Origin: Podospora bellae-mahoneyi
Lineage: Eukaryota; Ascomycota; Sordariomycetes; Sordariales; Podosporaceae
DNA length: 64,000 bases
NCBI RefSeq assembly: GCF_035222275.1
Contig: NC_085885.1
Span: forward strand, 248,001-312,000
Direction of reading: 5' to 3'
The position numbers and the translations under genes are program-made. This document shows, in pieces, positions 10,540 to 21,978 of this stretch. The stretch's first letter is position 1. Each line of letters begins with the position of its first letter. The notes below the pieces were generated by a model. That model made no database searches. It was given only the letters and a program-made list of their open reading frames with translations, and had not been told where the DNA came from.

Positions 10540-13224
10540 CTACCGCACAAACACCTTGACCACACCGTCGCCGCCGCCACTCACAACCCAGCGGCCGTCT
10601 TGACTCCACACGACAGAGCAAACGCCCTCACCGCGCATCACCCTATGGCTCGTAATTTCTTGTGTGCAGGAACGTGTTTCCAAGGACCAGAACCGCAGGG
10701 AGCCGTCATGACCGGCGCTCACTAACTCCCGACCGTCGGGGCTGAGGGAGAGACCGGAGATGGAAGCGGGATGGGCAACCATATTGTAGGTGCATTGACC
10801 TGGGTGACTGGGTTAGCAAGGGGAAATGACCAAGGCGCTGGTGGCCGTTGTGAAACTTACCGCTATTGGCGTCGAAGAATCTCACATAGCAATCTTCGTG
10901 TCCTGAAATAATGACACCCTCCACACCCGATCCAGCCATAGCGCGCCCACCTCCTGTTGGTCCGCCACCGCCACTCTCCTCCTCGCCCAGGCCTTGGGGC
11001 TGATCAAGCCCAACGACCGTGGCCACCACCGCGTTGACACTGGTAGCGATGGTTCCATCATAGGTTTCTAGACTGGCCATGGTCCCAGTGGGCTCTCCGG
11101 TCCGGGTGTCGTAAACGATGATGGCAGCATCCGAGTAGCTCACCACAAATGTTTCTCCGTTGGGGCTCAGGGGTGTGATCTTGGTTGGACTGGCCTTGTC
11201 ATCGGGACGGGGGATGGAGTGTATCAGCGAGTAGTGGAAGGGGGAGTTGGAGGCGGTTGTCGGCTGGGGCGAGTTCGGGAAGCTGGAGCCGGAACTCATC
11301 GAGTTGCCTCGTGTGCGACCGCCAGGACCCCTCCGTCCCGTGCTGGGCTGCGGTGAGGTGAGCTGAGGTGGTGCACTGACTGCCCACAGCTTGACCGTAC
11401 CATCAGCTGAGCCTGAGACGAGGAGGATGCGGTCCGGTGAGCCATGGCTAGTGTTTTGGCCAAAGATGGAGCCAAGGTTGGCGGGAAGTACGCAGAGGGC
11501 CCAGACAGCATCCGCATGCGCATCCATAGTGGCTTTGGGGTCGACACGTCCTCTTTCCCACACTCGGATGGTGGCATCCTGACCTCCCGAAAAGATCCAT
11601 CCATCGCCTTGCGCACGCCCGCCCGTGGAGAAGTTGGGCGATGGTGACCACGATGTCAGAGAGAGAACAGCATTACTGTGACCGCGGTGTGTGAAATCGG
11701 CAGTCACGTCGAGGTCGCCGACACCAGCGCCGGGATGCCCCGGATGACGATCCGGGATGTGGAATCGCTTGATCGTCCCGTCGTCTCCGGCGGTGCAGAT
11801 CTCAGGCTCGCCAGGACTCCCGCCTCCAGAAAAGATCACAGTACGAACGGTGTCCAGGTGGCCTCTCAGTCCAAACTTGAGCTTGAAGTTGGTGTTTTCT
11901 GTTTTCTGGCTCATAGAGTTCAGCGAAAGCTCGTGGTCCGCACTTCTCCTCCGGCCCATGGAGCTCGAACTCTTTCTTCTATGAGACAGAGCACCGCGGT
12001 TGGGGGATTTCGGGATGTTTTCAGCGGCGGGAAACACATCGGTATCCGGTCGGTTGGGAGACGCCTGATGAGGCTGCTGTTGTTGTTGTTGTGGTGGTGG
12101 TGGTGGCGGGTTGGGGGCAGTGGGATCGGGAAAGTTGCTATCATTAAAATCCCAACTGTCTGACTCGAGCCCGCCGCGCTTCTCGGAAGGTTCTCCTCTA
12201 TCCTCCGCTCGATTGGGGTGCTTGGGCTGCAGGGCCGGCTCCTGGCCCGATTCCGCCGGAGGCTTTGCGTGGATAGGTATCTGGCCAGTCCATTCGCCAG
12301 CATTCCCATACATGGCCGATGGCTGCTCGGCATTTGATGTACGCATCATGGGGGCAGACTGTAAATCAAATTGCTTGACGGGATAGTTGCTTGGACCAGG
12401 TGCGCCCTGACCACGGTGGGCTAGAGGCGCCGCGTTTCTAGCTTGGTGGGCCAGAAGCTCGCGAACGTGAGCCTGTTGCTGCTGTTGTGAAAGTCCCTGC
12501 TGTTGATAAACCGGGTCCATAACTTGCTGACCAAACGCATCGGTTTCCCGCAAGTCTTCCATCACAGGAAGGGGGGGCGAGTCTCTCGGCGGCATGGGAT
12601 TAGCAGGTGTAACCATGAGGTAGGTAAATTCAGCCTGGCACTGGTCAAGGAAGGTCCTCAGCTCGTTGCGCTGGTTCTCTTCATCGGCGAGGTCGGCTGC
12701 GAGCGTGCTGGGCACCGTGGGGTCACCTGAAGCTGCATCGCCAGCCTGTGTCAGCCATTCCGCAAGAATAAGATGCCAGCAGACGCGCCATAGACTTACG
12801 AGCAAGCTTCTCCTTCAGTAAAGCAGCCCGATCTAGAGGTTTGGGTTGTGAGGGGTCGACACCCTCCTTTGACTGTGCCAACTGCTGCTTGACCTTCTTT
12901 TCCAAAATGGACACATATTTCTTCAAGGTGTTCTGGGTCGCGTCGGCTCTCCTGGCCTGGCCCTCGAGACCAGCTATCCTGCTCTTCATCTCCTGCCTCT
13001 CGATTTCCCAGGCATTGCGATCGCGTTCGTGTCGGTGCCATTCGGTCTGCAGAAAGCGCATAACACCTGCGGCAGCGGTTAGCAAGCAACCATCACATCA
13101 GGAGGGAGTTGGTGAGAAAGGCATGCGGACCTTGCAGTGTGTACTCAGTGGCAGGGGGGTGATTAGAGCCCATCATGCCTCCGACTTCGTGCGCGCCCAT
13201 GCCACTCCCTCCATTGGTGCCCAT
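10540..13224 (-). CDS. PRO11: Striatin family scaffold (STRIPAK subunit)
   Basis: Exons on the minus strand: 13224..13131, 13066..12800, 12732..10861 and 10799..10540; 830 aa. The start has a perfect GCCACCATGG context. Exon 1 reads into [20 protein letters not shown], the conserved striatin/caveolin-binding N terminus. It is followed by a coiled coil (about residues 35-110, [18 protein letters not shown]... ILEKKVKQQ) that binds PP2A-A and dimerises. The middle is disordered, with P and Q runs. WD40 repeats run from about residue 410 to the end ([51 protein letters not shown]). Length matches Sordaria PRO11 (about 845 aa) and Neurospora HAM-3. In these fungi STRIPAK controls hyphal fusion and fruiting-body development. 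All three introns have canonical donors or acceptors and CTAAC/CTGAC branch sites, although the intron 1 donor is GTCCGC. Confidence 0.95.
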
Positions 13225-13654
13225 GGTGGCAGCAGAGCGAGCGAACCACGAGATGCCGTGACTGCGGACGAAGAAGCGGTGGAGGTGAGAGTCGAAGAGA
13301 GATGGAGGTATTAATTAGCTAGCTGTCCATATAACAAAAAGCACTAGTCGGTACAAAGAATCGCTTCTGTCTTGCTGATCTGTTTGTCGCCTGTGCCTGG
13401 CTGACTCCAAGTCGGTTCGATGGTCGCTGGCTGGTTGGTTGGCCAGAAGTCAGTGACACACGGGCCACTGCCTCTCCCGCTGAGGGAGCTCGACTGGCTC
13501 CACAAGGGTGCCGTGGGATTGGGCCAATCAGAGGCTGCTATTTTGTGCTATGCAATTGTTGTATGTGTATAACTTCCATTTGTGGGACTGTTGATTTCGA
13601 CAATGTCTCCCATGTTCTTTCTGTCTTATCATACATAGAGAGAGAGTACAGGCG
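13225..13654. promoter_or_regulatory. Striatin upstream region
   Basis: 430 bp between the striatin start and the end of RAD14 (same strand). It presumably holds the striatin promoter and 5' leader. No further gene is seen. Confidence 0.4.
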
Positions 13655-14960
13655 TCAAAACTCCATTACCTCCACCTGTGACCCGCAAGTCAAACATGTC
13701 TTGACCGTCATCCCCTCCGCATTCTCCACGGTCCTCCCCCACTCATGGGCATGTTTCCCTCGATCCCCAATCGCATCTCCAAACCTGGCTGCTTTTCCAG
13801 GGCCCGAGCCCGAGCCGCTGCTGTCCCCTTTGACATTGTTCCTCCTGAAAGCCTCGGTCCTGGTCTTGCGCTTCAGGTCCAACAACTTTTCTTTAAACTT
13901 GGCCTCCTTCCTCCTTTTTTTATCTTGCTCTCGCTTCTCGAATTCGGCGTCGAGTGCCTCTGCTGAGCCCCATTTCTGGTTGATGGCATACTCCTCGACC
14001 TGGTATCGTAGAAACAGCATCATGTCATGCCAGTGTGACTTGTGGGGATTTGGCTTGGACAGGTGCGGTAGCAGCTCGGGATCTCTCAGCTCGGCTTCGC
14101 AGGAACATCATGTTAGCAGCACAACACCATGATCAGGACACCCCTGAGATGAACTCACGATCCGTCAACAAGTAATCCTCTTTGCACTCCGTCTTGGTTA
14201 ACAAGCTGTACTTTTCGGGAAACTTTTGCTTGCACCCGTTGCAGACAGCACATCCAAACACTTCTTCCCAGACAAAGTCGATCTCGACAGTCTTGCATTC
14301 CCTGCATCGTTTTCTCGTCTTTTCATCTGCCAGCACACTCAGCCCGGGCTCGAAAGGCCCCGACTTGTTTCTCTGCAGTTTCTTGATCAGCTGCAGCCTT
14401 TCCCACTCGGCAGCAGTCATATTCGCCGGCTTCTGCTCCGCCTCGGGCTTGCCTGGTACGCCGGCAGACATGCTCTTGTTCCAAGGGTCATCTTCAATGC
14501 TCAGGAAGCCGCCCTTTGTATCTGTCATGGCGCTAAAGTTGTAGTCGACATATTTCGTAAATTTGCGCGGGACTGGCTGCAGGCCCTCCCCCTCCTTGGC
14601 TGGACTCGTACGCGCATCCCGGTTTGTGGCCGGCACTTCGGCTCGCGATATTGACCCGTATGGCCGTTTCTTCCCAGCCGGGGCGGCGGTTGTCGTTGAT
14701 CCATCTGTCTGTTGTACATCGGAGGCACGGAGCTCGGCGTTGCGCTGCTCACGAATGGCTTTGGCGCGCAAGCGGTTTTCTTCCTGCAATCAGCGCGCGA
14801 GGTGAGCATCCATGGCGGTACCTTAATATCACTCGGAATTGCGGAGATGGAAGTAACCTACGATGCGACGGGTGATTTCAGGTGTTGGTGGAGATTGTGG
14901 CCGTCTGGGGATGGTTGTGGTTATCGCAGCCTCTCTTGGTGGGGTTGCTGGCCTATCCAT
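13655..14960 (-). CDS. RAD14: DNA repair protein Rad14/XPA
   Basis: Exons on the minus strand: 14960..14862, 14783..14159 and 14094..13655; 387 aa. It is the nucleotide-excision-repair damage-verification factor XPA. The C4 zinc finger is visible at residues 193-217 (C-RE-C ... C-AV-C-NG-C is followed by the second pair; main spacing C-x2-C-x17-C-x2-C). The following DNA-binding part starts [21 protein letters not shown], where the last residues are created by splicing intron 2 (GTGAGT...AAG). C-terminal motifs LPHLSKPNPHKSHWHDM and YQVEEYAINQKWGS are typical of fungal Rad14. The N terminus contains an IRRI/EENRLRAK basic helix joined across intron 1, as in XPA. The extreme C terminus has a conserved HEWG... 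CLTCG segment. It lies between striatin and PHO88, all on the minus strand. Confidence 0.95.
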
Positions 14961-15554
14961 GGCGAACAAAAATGTGGTTTGGTGTTCTTCGGGAGCCGTT
15001 GCTGTTTCGATTGATCATGTCGTTATCTAATAGCAGGTAGAGAAATGGTGTCTGCTCTTGATCATGGAAGCATCGTGATGAGGTGAGGCAACCTGCCTGA
15101 GCTGGAAGCTGGGGGATGCTCAAAGCGACGCAAGGACCGCCACCGACCACTCCCATCGGCGGGATGGCTATGACGCGTAGGTTGCTGCGCGGGACGGGGA
15201 CTGGCCACCACCCCCAAATACTTCAGGTCCGTTAATTACTCGACAATTTTTACACACAGGACGATGGGACACTCCATGCACTGAACACAGAATATCCATA
15301 GAAAGCCGTAGAAACAACCATGAGCAAAGTCGATTGACGAACGCACTTGATTATTGAAAAGCAAAACCAAGAACACCACGCCCCCCCGCTAATAATTACT
15401 GATCCAGCCGACCCGCCATCCATTTCCCCCCCCAAAAAAATCTATCACAACGAGGCGCCCCCCGCAAGGGGACTTTCTTAACAAGAAAACCCCGCTAAAG
15501 CGCGCGCAGCCAACGGGACCCATCCATCCAGGACCATACATTTTGTAAAGTGCT
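14961..15554. other. Intergenic between PHO88 3' end and RAD14 start
   Basis: About 590 bp with a C-run (15,380-15,435) and A-rich patches near the PHO88 stop. It should contain the RAD14 promoter. No gene is seen. Confidence 0.4.
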
Positions 15555-16302
15555 CTACTCCTCCTTGGCGCCACCACGGCCGGCACGTTCGGCCGACTCG
15601 ACAGCCTTCTTGTCGCTCTGGGCAGAGCCGTTCTGGAGACCGCTCATGAAGCCGGCAGCCTGCTTGAATGGGCGCTTGAGATCACCAGATGCGGGCTGGC
15701 CCCAGACGTGGATCTTGGTGAGGTTGGCCTCGAGGGCGCCCTTGAGAGGGATGATGCTCTGGATGAGGAGGGGATTGGTGTATTTGAAATACAGGTGCAT
15801 CACACCCATCATCAGGACACCCATCATCTGGGAGCGCATCAAGTTCTTGAGCTGGGCGAGGTCGTAGGCCTGGACCGTAGTGGTGACGAGCTTGCCCTCC
15901 TCGCTGGAGCCCATTGGCGCGGGTTCGACATACTTGAGCGTGGTAAGATCTGTAGAAAACAAGGACGCATGTTAGCCTGGGTCTCGCGGAGGCGCAACAC
16001 GGAGAGGACGGGGAGGACGGGGAGGAACGGAGAAGACGGGGCGACGCACCCTTCTTCTTATTGATGGTGTTCTGGATGTAGAGGTAGATGCTCAGAATGA
16101 TCAGGTTGCTGGCAATGTAGCCGGCGCGGCAGAGGTTGAGAACAGACTCGTCTTCGAAGGGAATCTTCTTGGCGACCTGCATCATCCCGAGGATGATGAT
16201 CAGGTTGGTGCTGGAAAGCAACAGGTTAGCTGGCAGAACGAAACAATGGTCGCAGGGCCGGCGCCGGTGCGACGGTGCCTACATTTGTGGACTGAGACCC
16301 AT
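15555..16302 (-). CDS. PHO88: ER membrane protein Pho88/Snd3
   Basis: Exons on the minus strand: 16302..16283 (20 nt), 16210..16050 and 15949..15555; 191 aa. The first exon encodes only MGLSPQ plus two bases. Splicing (GTAGGC...TTCCAG) joins it to ITNLIIILGMMQVAKKIPFEDE, the conserved N terminus. Hydrophobic segments NLIIILGMM, YIASNLIILSIYLYI and MMGVLMMGVMHLYF are membrane-associated. The motif YFKYTNPLLIQSI and a basic Ala/Ser-rich tail complete the family signature. Yeast Pho88 (Snd3) is part of the SND route for targeting proteins to the ER and also affects phosphate transport. Intron 2 is 100 nt (GTGCGT...CTACAG). The 20-nt first exon is easily missed by gene callers. Confidence 0.93.
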
Positions 16303-18381
16303 TGTGACAGATGTGATTGCGTATGGAGATGCGCGGTGCAAGTTTGTCGGTTCCAGCGAGCGGTTATGGATGCTTGGAAGTGAGCGTGGACAGGCGATCC
16401 GGCCAGATTTTATTTCTCTGATGTCTCCAATCCAGAAACCCGTCTCAGCTCCGTGGCCACTCGCACGGATCCACTGCCAATGCCCATAGCTTGGCATCCA
16501 ACAAGACCAGGAGCGTGTTTGCAATGATAACCAACTAGATACCTAATTATTCATTTCATCGACCAAGAGTCTTTGGGGAAATCTCTCTTGTATTTCAGAT
16601 CAGTTATGGCTACCTCTCTTTGCCTTCTCGAGCTCGAACTACGGAATAATGACAGGGGAAGGCCCCCGAATCATCTCGGAATAGAAAATTCAGTATATAG
16701 ATAGCTACAGGATACACCCTCCGTAGTCCGCCAAGCTCTAAGTAGAACCTCCCGCCTTTCACACTGTGGTGACCTCCAGACCCACTACAGCGTCTCAGAC
16801 CGTGGGGACATGTCGCTTGCAACGCTCTGGGTTTCGGCAGAGCAACCGTTGTCTCGCTCCATTCTTCCGCCACGAGCCAACCTCAACAACACTTAAGCTT
16901 TTCTGCATACCGGTGTACACCCACGTCGTCGTTCACAACCATGTTATGGTTAATCCTATTTTCTGCGCAGTCTCGATGTCACCTTGCCAATGGGGGTAGC
17001 TGTTTGATGACAGCTGCATGTGGCGACCTATAACTCTTCAACACGCCTTTGGATATGATATGGGACACAGATATGGTTCTGAAAGGCCTCTCTCTCGGCT
17101 TCTCAGACAGGCAGAAACCTCAGCTAGCTTTATTGATGGATAGCATGGGCATTTGAGAGTATCTGTTTACTTACAAGAATGTCGACCATATCACTTACCT
17201 CTACCACAGCACTGCTTCACAGTGATCCCACCTCTTCGTTTGCCTCCCATTTTCACTTAACGGCACCTCCAGCACGTTCGAAATAGCCTACCTGCCAGAT
17301 CTTTCCCGTGATAGCCAGAGATAGTATGCAAGTCAGTTTTGCCATTCCTAAGATTCCAACTGGGCCGTGAGAATACATAACTCAGCCGGTGGAATTCCTT
17401 CCGAATACACCATACCATGCCAATCATCCCCAGACATACAATTCTTCCGGTCAACCAGCAGCAACGTTCAATGCTCAATCTCCGTATCACGCGGATTATC
17501 TGGCAGCATCAATCGACATATTTAAAGTCCTGTGCCTATCCACCCAATCGCGACGACATGACGACCTACCATACCTACAACTTTAACCTCTCCTGGTATA
17601 AACAATCTTTCCCCAAAGATTACGCAACGCCAATACATTTCAGTGATCCACAAAAGTTAGGGGGTTGGCATGTGTGGTAGACACTGTGGACAATAATTCT
17701 CACTCACCAAGCATGATTTGTCTCAATTAAGTCAACATTCAATCAACACATGCACATAAAAAGCATGACTTTCTTCCTCGCGTCCTGAGCAAGCCCAGGG
17801 GCACAATGAAAAAAGAAAAAGATGGCCGGTCAGACTTCCATCGACACCCACCCCGTTCAAGCGCCCGAAGGCAAGACCTCGAGAAATCGGGGTACAGATC
17901 ATCGCCACTCTCTATACAGCCGCAGCACAAAGGCCAGCGACCGCCACCTTTGCAGGCAGGTCGAGAGTTAAAAAGGCTCCTCACTGTTGGGCGCCGAGGA
18001 TATCGTTCATCAACCCGGGTGGGATCTGTGGCTCCTTTAGGGAACACAAAAGAGGACGACTACTATAGAAATGATTCTCTGAAGTATTGTCGACATGAGG
18101 AAAAAAAGAAAAAGAAGCATCGAAACGGAGGGAGGAGAGCACTCAATTTATACCCATCACCGGTGGCCAGTGCACGCATGCAAATTTGCACTCGCTCGCA
18201 CAGACCATTCTCTCCACCCTGTAAAAATTCAGGCATCAAGTGGGACAGAATGGATCGCAAACCGTTTTGCTGACTCAGACCGCCAAAATTTCTCGCGCTG
18301 GAGAAGAGTTTTCCAAATTTTGTACATGACAACGCTCAATATGGCATCATTGAATTTTGTTGGACTCGGCATCTCAGCAAT
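16303..18381. other. Intergenic, about 2.1 kb, no supported gene
   Basis: Lies upstream of PHO88 and downstream of the NMNAT-like gene. No open frame resembles a family. On the minus strand a TATA-like GGTATAAATTG (about 18,155-18,165) precedes a CT-rich stretch and a short open frame ending near 17,996. I could not turn it into a convincing gene. Confidence 0.4.
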
Positions 18382-19503
18382 CTATTCCCGATACAAGCCC
18401 TCCTCTTCAATCCACCACTTTACTCCGTCACTAACCATCTTATCCAACCTCTCCCTGTTGCCCTCCCTGGCAGCATCCCGTGCATAGGTACTACTGACCA
18501 CCTCAGTCCCCGCCTCTCTTCCCTCGACCATCTCGATCCTCTCCGCCCATTCCTTGCTCCCGCCTATCCTGCCCAGTCCATGACCTCCCCCCTCTTCCCC
18601 GTCATCACCCTGTACCAGGTCTTGCAGATACTTCAGCTGCTCGTCCTTCCCACCCCACTCATCATCTGTCCGCATCGTCACCCTCAGCCTCGCCCTTTGA
18701 AACAATGGCCCAAGAGCCTTTTGCATAGGCGTCCTGGGCTTCTCTTGCTTGTTCTCCGCTGCTGTCGGCACACTTGTGTCCAGCGGCGTACCAGGCGGAG
18801 GGGCCGCCACCGGGCCGTAATATTTTGGATTGAACACCCGTATCAACGTGTCATAGCCCACCAACATGACCTGCCCCATCTTGACCTCTGGTGCACCCCG
18901 TTGGTAAAACCCGACCTGGTCAATCGCCTCGCTCTTCTCGTGGAAGAATGGCAAGGTTGATAGCCCAATGTCGACATCGATTGCTATGTTGGCTTGCTGC
19001 TGTAGCCAGGCCTGGACATCTTGTGCAAAGGCCCACATCAATCCAAGGCGTTGATGAAAAGGGGCAGGCTTGGGCGCTTTGTCAGCGTTGTTGATTGAGA
19101 GCAACAATAGCAGCCTAGTTGTCTCGACTCTGCCGCCTACATCCACGGCATTTTCCACGTTGTGGTTCGTGGTTGTTGGTGGCCGGCCCTCAGAGAGAAT
19201 AGCGGATGTGGCCATCCGCAGGTGGGCCCGTGTTGGAGGGTTGAAGGACGAATCAAGGATAATCAGAGTGCGTGGTCTAGCCCGAGGGGGGAGGGGGCTT
19301 GGGATTGCAAGTTGGTCATCCTTCTGGCTTGTACCGACAGGTTGCCGTGATACTGTGCAGATAACTCCGAGCTTCGAGGAGGTGGCTTTGAACGAGGTGA
19401 GTGCTTGGGAGAAGAAAGCTGTCAGGACGCAGGCCGAAGCCGATACTCGCGGACGCATGGGTTGGTAACCAGCCTCTGGGGGCTCGCCAGGTGAAGAGGA
19501 CAT
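18382..19503 (-). CDS. NMNAT/Pof1-like nucleotidyltransferase
   Basis: Intronless, 373 aa. The nucleotidyltransferase motif SFNPPTRAH (residues 86-94) is the (H/T)xGH-type ATP-binding loop of nicotinamide-mononucleotide adenylyltransferases. The matching C-terminal VSSTYAR (336-342) is the family's ISSTxxR-type motif. A GYDTLIRVFNPKYYG segment lies between. Overall architecture resembles yeast Pof1 and related putative NMNATs of fungi more than the canonical Nma1/Nma2. The first 60 residues are not conserved and could be a targeting region. It should act in NAD salvage or a related adenylyl transfer, but the substrate is inferred. A second ATG lies at residue 16. Confidence 0.8.
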   Translation of the reverse strand: MSSSPGEPPEAGYQPMRPRVSASACVLTAFFSQALTSFKATSSKLGVICTVSRQPVGTSQKDDQLAIPSPLPPRARPRTLIILDSSFNPPTRAHLRMATSAILSEGRPPTTTNHNVENAVDVGGRVETTRLLLLLSINNADKAPKPAPFHQRLGLMWAFAQDVQAWLQQQANIAIDVDIGLSTLPFFHEKSEAIDQVGFYQRGAPEVKMGQVMLVGYDTLIRVFNPKYYGPVAAPPPGTPLDTSVPTAAENKQEKPRTPMQKALGPLFQRARLRVTMRTDDEWGGKDEQLKYLQDLVQGDDGEEGGGHGLGRIGGSKEWAERIEMVEGREAGTEVVSSTYARDAAREGNRERLDKMVSDGVKWWIEEEGLYRE

Positions 19504-19881
19504 AGCCTGGCACGCTCTGCCTTGAGTAACGGCTCTCTGATGCTCACAGAGCTCTCATGCGGTTGCTATCGAGGTACGGATGATGACACAGCCAATGCAA
19601 GTGTGACTTCCTGCTTGTGCAGCGGGGGTGGGGTAGTGGGGGGAACTGGGTTTATGGGCCGCTTGCTTTTCTTATATGCGAGAAACTCGGGTCGTGAGAA
19701 CTTCAACCCCAGATATCTGTTGTCGTTTCCTCCAAGTCCGCCTCTTCTTGTGCTTGTGATGTTTTCGGCGTTTGCTTGCTGATTACTAGGCCATGATGAG
19801 CAGGGTCACAATGCAAGGCTGGACAGCGTGTCAAGCACAAGTAGGGAAAGACTGTTCAGTCTTTCCCTAATCACCATCAAC
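19504..19881. promoter_or_regulatory. Short intergenic region with a perfect hairpin
   Basis: Separates the divergent NMNAT-like gene and SDR relic. It contains no gene. A perfect 13-bp inverted repeat with a 2-nt loop lies at 19,842-19,869. Confidence 0.4.
19842..19869. repeat. Perfect 13-bp inverted repeat (hairpin)
   Basis: Arms TAGGGAAAGACTG (19,842-19,854) and CAGTCTTTCCCTA (19,857-19,869) are exact reverse complements separated by TT. It stands 12 bp upstream of the ATG of the dead SDR gene. It could be a transcript hairpin or terminator-like structure, a binding site, or an insertion footprint. Confidence 0.7.
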
Positions 19882-20290
19882 ATGCCCCCCCAGGTTTGGC
19901 TTGTTACAGGCAGCACTGCTGGCATCAGTTGAGCTCTTGTGCAAGAGATCGCCGCGAGAGAAGACAAAGTCATCGCCACGGGCCATAACACCATCTCACG
20001 CATTGGGCATCGCCAGTCTGAGAATGTCGCGTTGTTCGACCTCGACGCGACCTCCTCCTTGTCCGAGACCCAATTCGACACCTCCCAGGCTGTGTTTATT
20101 TATGGCCACATTGATGTTCTTATCAGCGCGGTGGTTCAGGGACGCAGAAGTACAACCCCATGGCTGCTAAGAAACTGTTCCATTCTTAGGGACCGGATGT
20201 AGAATAGGCCTCGAAAGATGGATCAGAAGTCATTCAGGCTTTGCAGGCCGTCGTTGATGCATGGTCGTCCAAAAGTCCAGTGAAATGTGT
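19882..20290 (+). pseudogene. Short-chain dehydrogenase/reductase relic
   Basis: The frame begins MPPQVWLVTGSTAGIS, the Rossmann TGxxxGI motif of SDR enzymes. A TGA stop at 19,930 falls where the family has Arg or Gly. The same frame then resumes as ALVQEIAAREDKVIATG, with LFDLDATSS (the LDVTS element) and IDVLISAVVQG (the IDVLVNNAG region, degraded). The frame closes at 20,202. A likely C-terminal piece (EVIQALQAVVDAWSSKSP) sits in another frame at about 20,228-20,280, and the catalytic YxxxK region is missing. So it carries a nonsense change (consistent with CGA to TGA), a large deletion and a frameshift. It is not RIP-level degraded and lies in normal gene space. Confidence 0.75.
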
Positions 20291-20649
20291 GGTGGTCCTC
20301 CTGCTGTTTATTTCACATCGGTGCAAACGGAAGCGGAGACAGGTAAATGCAGAGTCCTTTCTACACCTATCAAGAGTGACTTCAAGAATATATACCATTT
20401 CCAGTTATTGGCTATTAGTACCGCCGACAGGGCCATCGCGTTCATCCATCACCACAAGGAAAACCTGACATGCCACACGCCAGCCGGGTACCTTATCTAT
20501 CATCCATGCTTGCACAACCCAATGACCCTGAATTTTGTCGACCACCAAACGCCATATACATGCAAAACTCCTCCAGCCGCCAATACTCATACAATGTACC
20601 TCCTTAAATGCAATAGAGGCAGCAGGTGGTGTTGGTAAAAACAAATCCT
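20291..20649. other. Short intergenic region, no gene
   Basis: About 360 bp between the SDR relic and the 3' end of APC10. No coding signal is seen. Confidence 0.4.
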
Positions 20650-21978
20650 TCAGCGAATCTCGGGCTCCCGCATAAAGTCGGGGAAGTTTGAGAAGCTCCC
20701 ATCCCCAGAAGGTGGATGTTGGTCAAAAGAATCAAGAAGCTCCTGGAGAGTCTTTTCCTCGTCCACGGTCAAGCTTTGCAGTGTGGCTCGGTTGGAAGGG
20801 CGTGAGGCAAGATTGATGGTGGGTTCCCGGGGTAGGTCTTCTAGCGCCGCTCCCCCCACCAAGTTCTCATCCAGGCCGTAAATCTTGATGCCACGGATGT
20901 GGGTGTCTTTGCCATTTTGGTGGTTTTCTTTGACGTGCATCTGCACCACCCAGCAACACAAAGAGTGTCCATCATAGCCGCCGCCAGCATCGCTGATGGG
21001 AACGTCTTGCCAACCCACAGGGTTCACCAGAGGCATCTCGGCAAACTGAATCAGATCATGAGGGCTTGTCCCGGCATAGAAGACAATGTTGGTAGGCGTA
21101 TAAGACTCGTCTTGGCTATAATCCACGTAGAACCGGATGGCACGGATCTCAACACGGCGCACAAAATGCATCGTGAGAAGGTGAGGCTGTTGGCCGTCCG
21201 ATCTACAAGACCAGTCAGCAACCGCCGGCGACACAGAGTCTTCGATGAAGGGCGTTTCACTTACTGCCAGTACTTGTCTGTATCGTCGCTCAAGAGCTCG
21301 GTAACTCCATTTCCAGGCTTGTGGCTGCTGACTCCAAAATGCGCAAGGTTGTTGATCTCCTTCAATCCGAGAGCAGTGGGGTCAAATGGGGGTTCCTGAG
21401 GCTGGTCGGAATTGTCCTGCTCCTGCCCGTCGTCAAAGTCGTCTTCATCCATGTATTCCTCGCTGTAGTAGGTGTCGTCATCGCGAGGCTCTCTATAGCC
21501 ATAGGCGTCGGGGTCGTCGTCCTCCGGCGCCGGCTCATCTTGGTCCAAATCTCCCTCTGGCCCATCCTCTAGCTCCTCTTCAAACTGGCCCCGAGCCTCT
21601 TGAACTGCCACCTCATGGTCTTGAGTTCGGTAGTGCTCCATACCGACTTCCTCAGCTTCCGCAAGTGGCCCCTGGCGAGATGGGGTGACAGGAGACAGAA
21701 ACTGGGACTGTTGGTGAGTGTAACCTGGGGCCTGGGTAACTTCGGCCGAGGCTGCGGGTGAGCTGCCCTGATAGTTAGTTAATACCACCACCTCATTCAT
21801 GTCGTAAATTTCACGTTGCACTCCGGTCAAAACAGCAAGCTTGTTCTCTTGCTCTAGGACGATGGGGCGGCGCTTGATGGGACCGTGACGAGAGAGACAG
21901 GTCGTGGTTTGAGTCCAGCTCTCCCAGCACACGTCGCTTCTGCTGAACTACAACCCGACGAGGTCGATTTTGAATCAT
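20650..21978 (-). CDS. APC10: Anaphase-promoting complex subunit Apc10/Doc1
   Basis: Exons on the minus strand: 21978..21822, 21751..21265 and 21202..20650; 398 aa. The DOC domain (about residues 185-345) is clear: FGVSSHKPGNGVTELLSDD, TDKYWQSDGQQPHLL (joined across intron 2, GTAAGT...TGTAG), then IRFYVDYSQDESYTPTNI, and HIRGIKIYG. The protein ends EPEIR. A C-terminal Ile-Arg tail is the known docking element of Doc1/Apc10 on the TPR subunit Cdc27. Apc10 contributes to substrate (D-box) recognition. Ahead of the domain is a long acidic stretch rich in D, E and Y. The 5' end is the least certain part: I joined MIQNRPRRVVVQQKRRVLG to TSAEVTQAPG through a 70-nt intron (GTGCAA...CTAAC...CGCAG). 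A start inside the second exon (MNEVVV) is the alternative. Confidence 0.88.

Noticed and set aside
17990-18165. Possible small minus-strand gene with a TATA box, CT-rich leader and a short frame ending LMNDILGAQQ
   Set aside because: The open part has no upstream ATG in frame and no splice model gives a recognisable protein; it may be the 3' region of the NMNAT-like gene.
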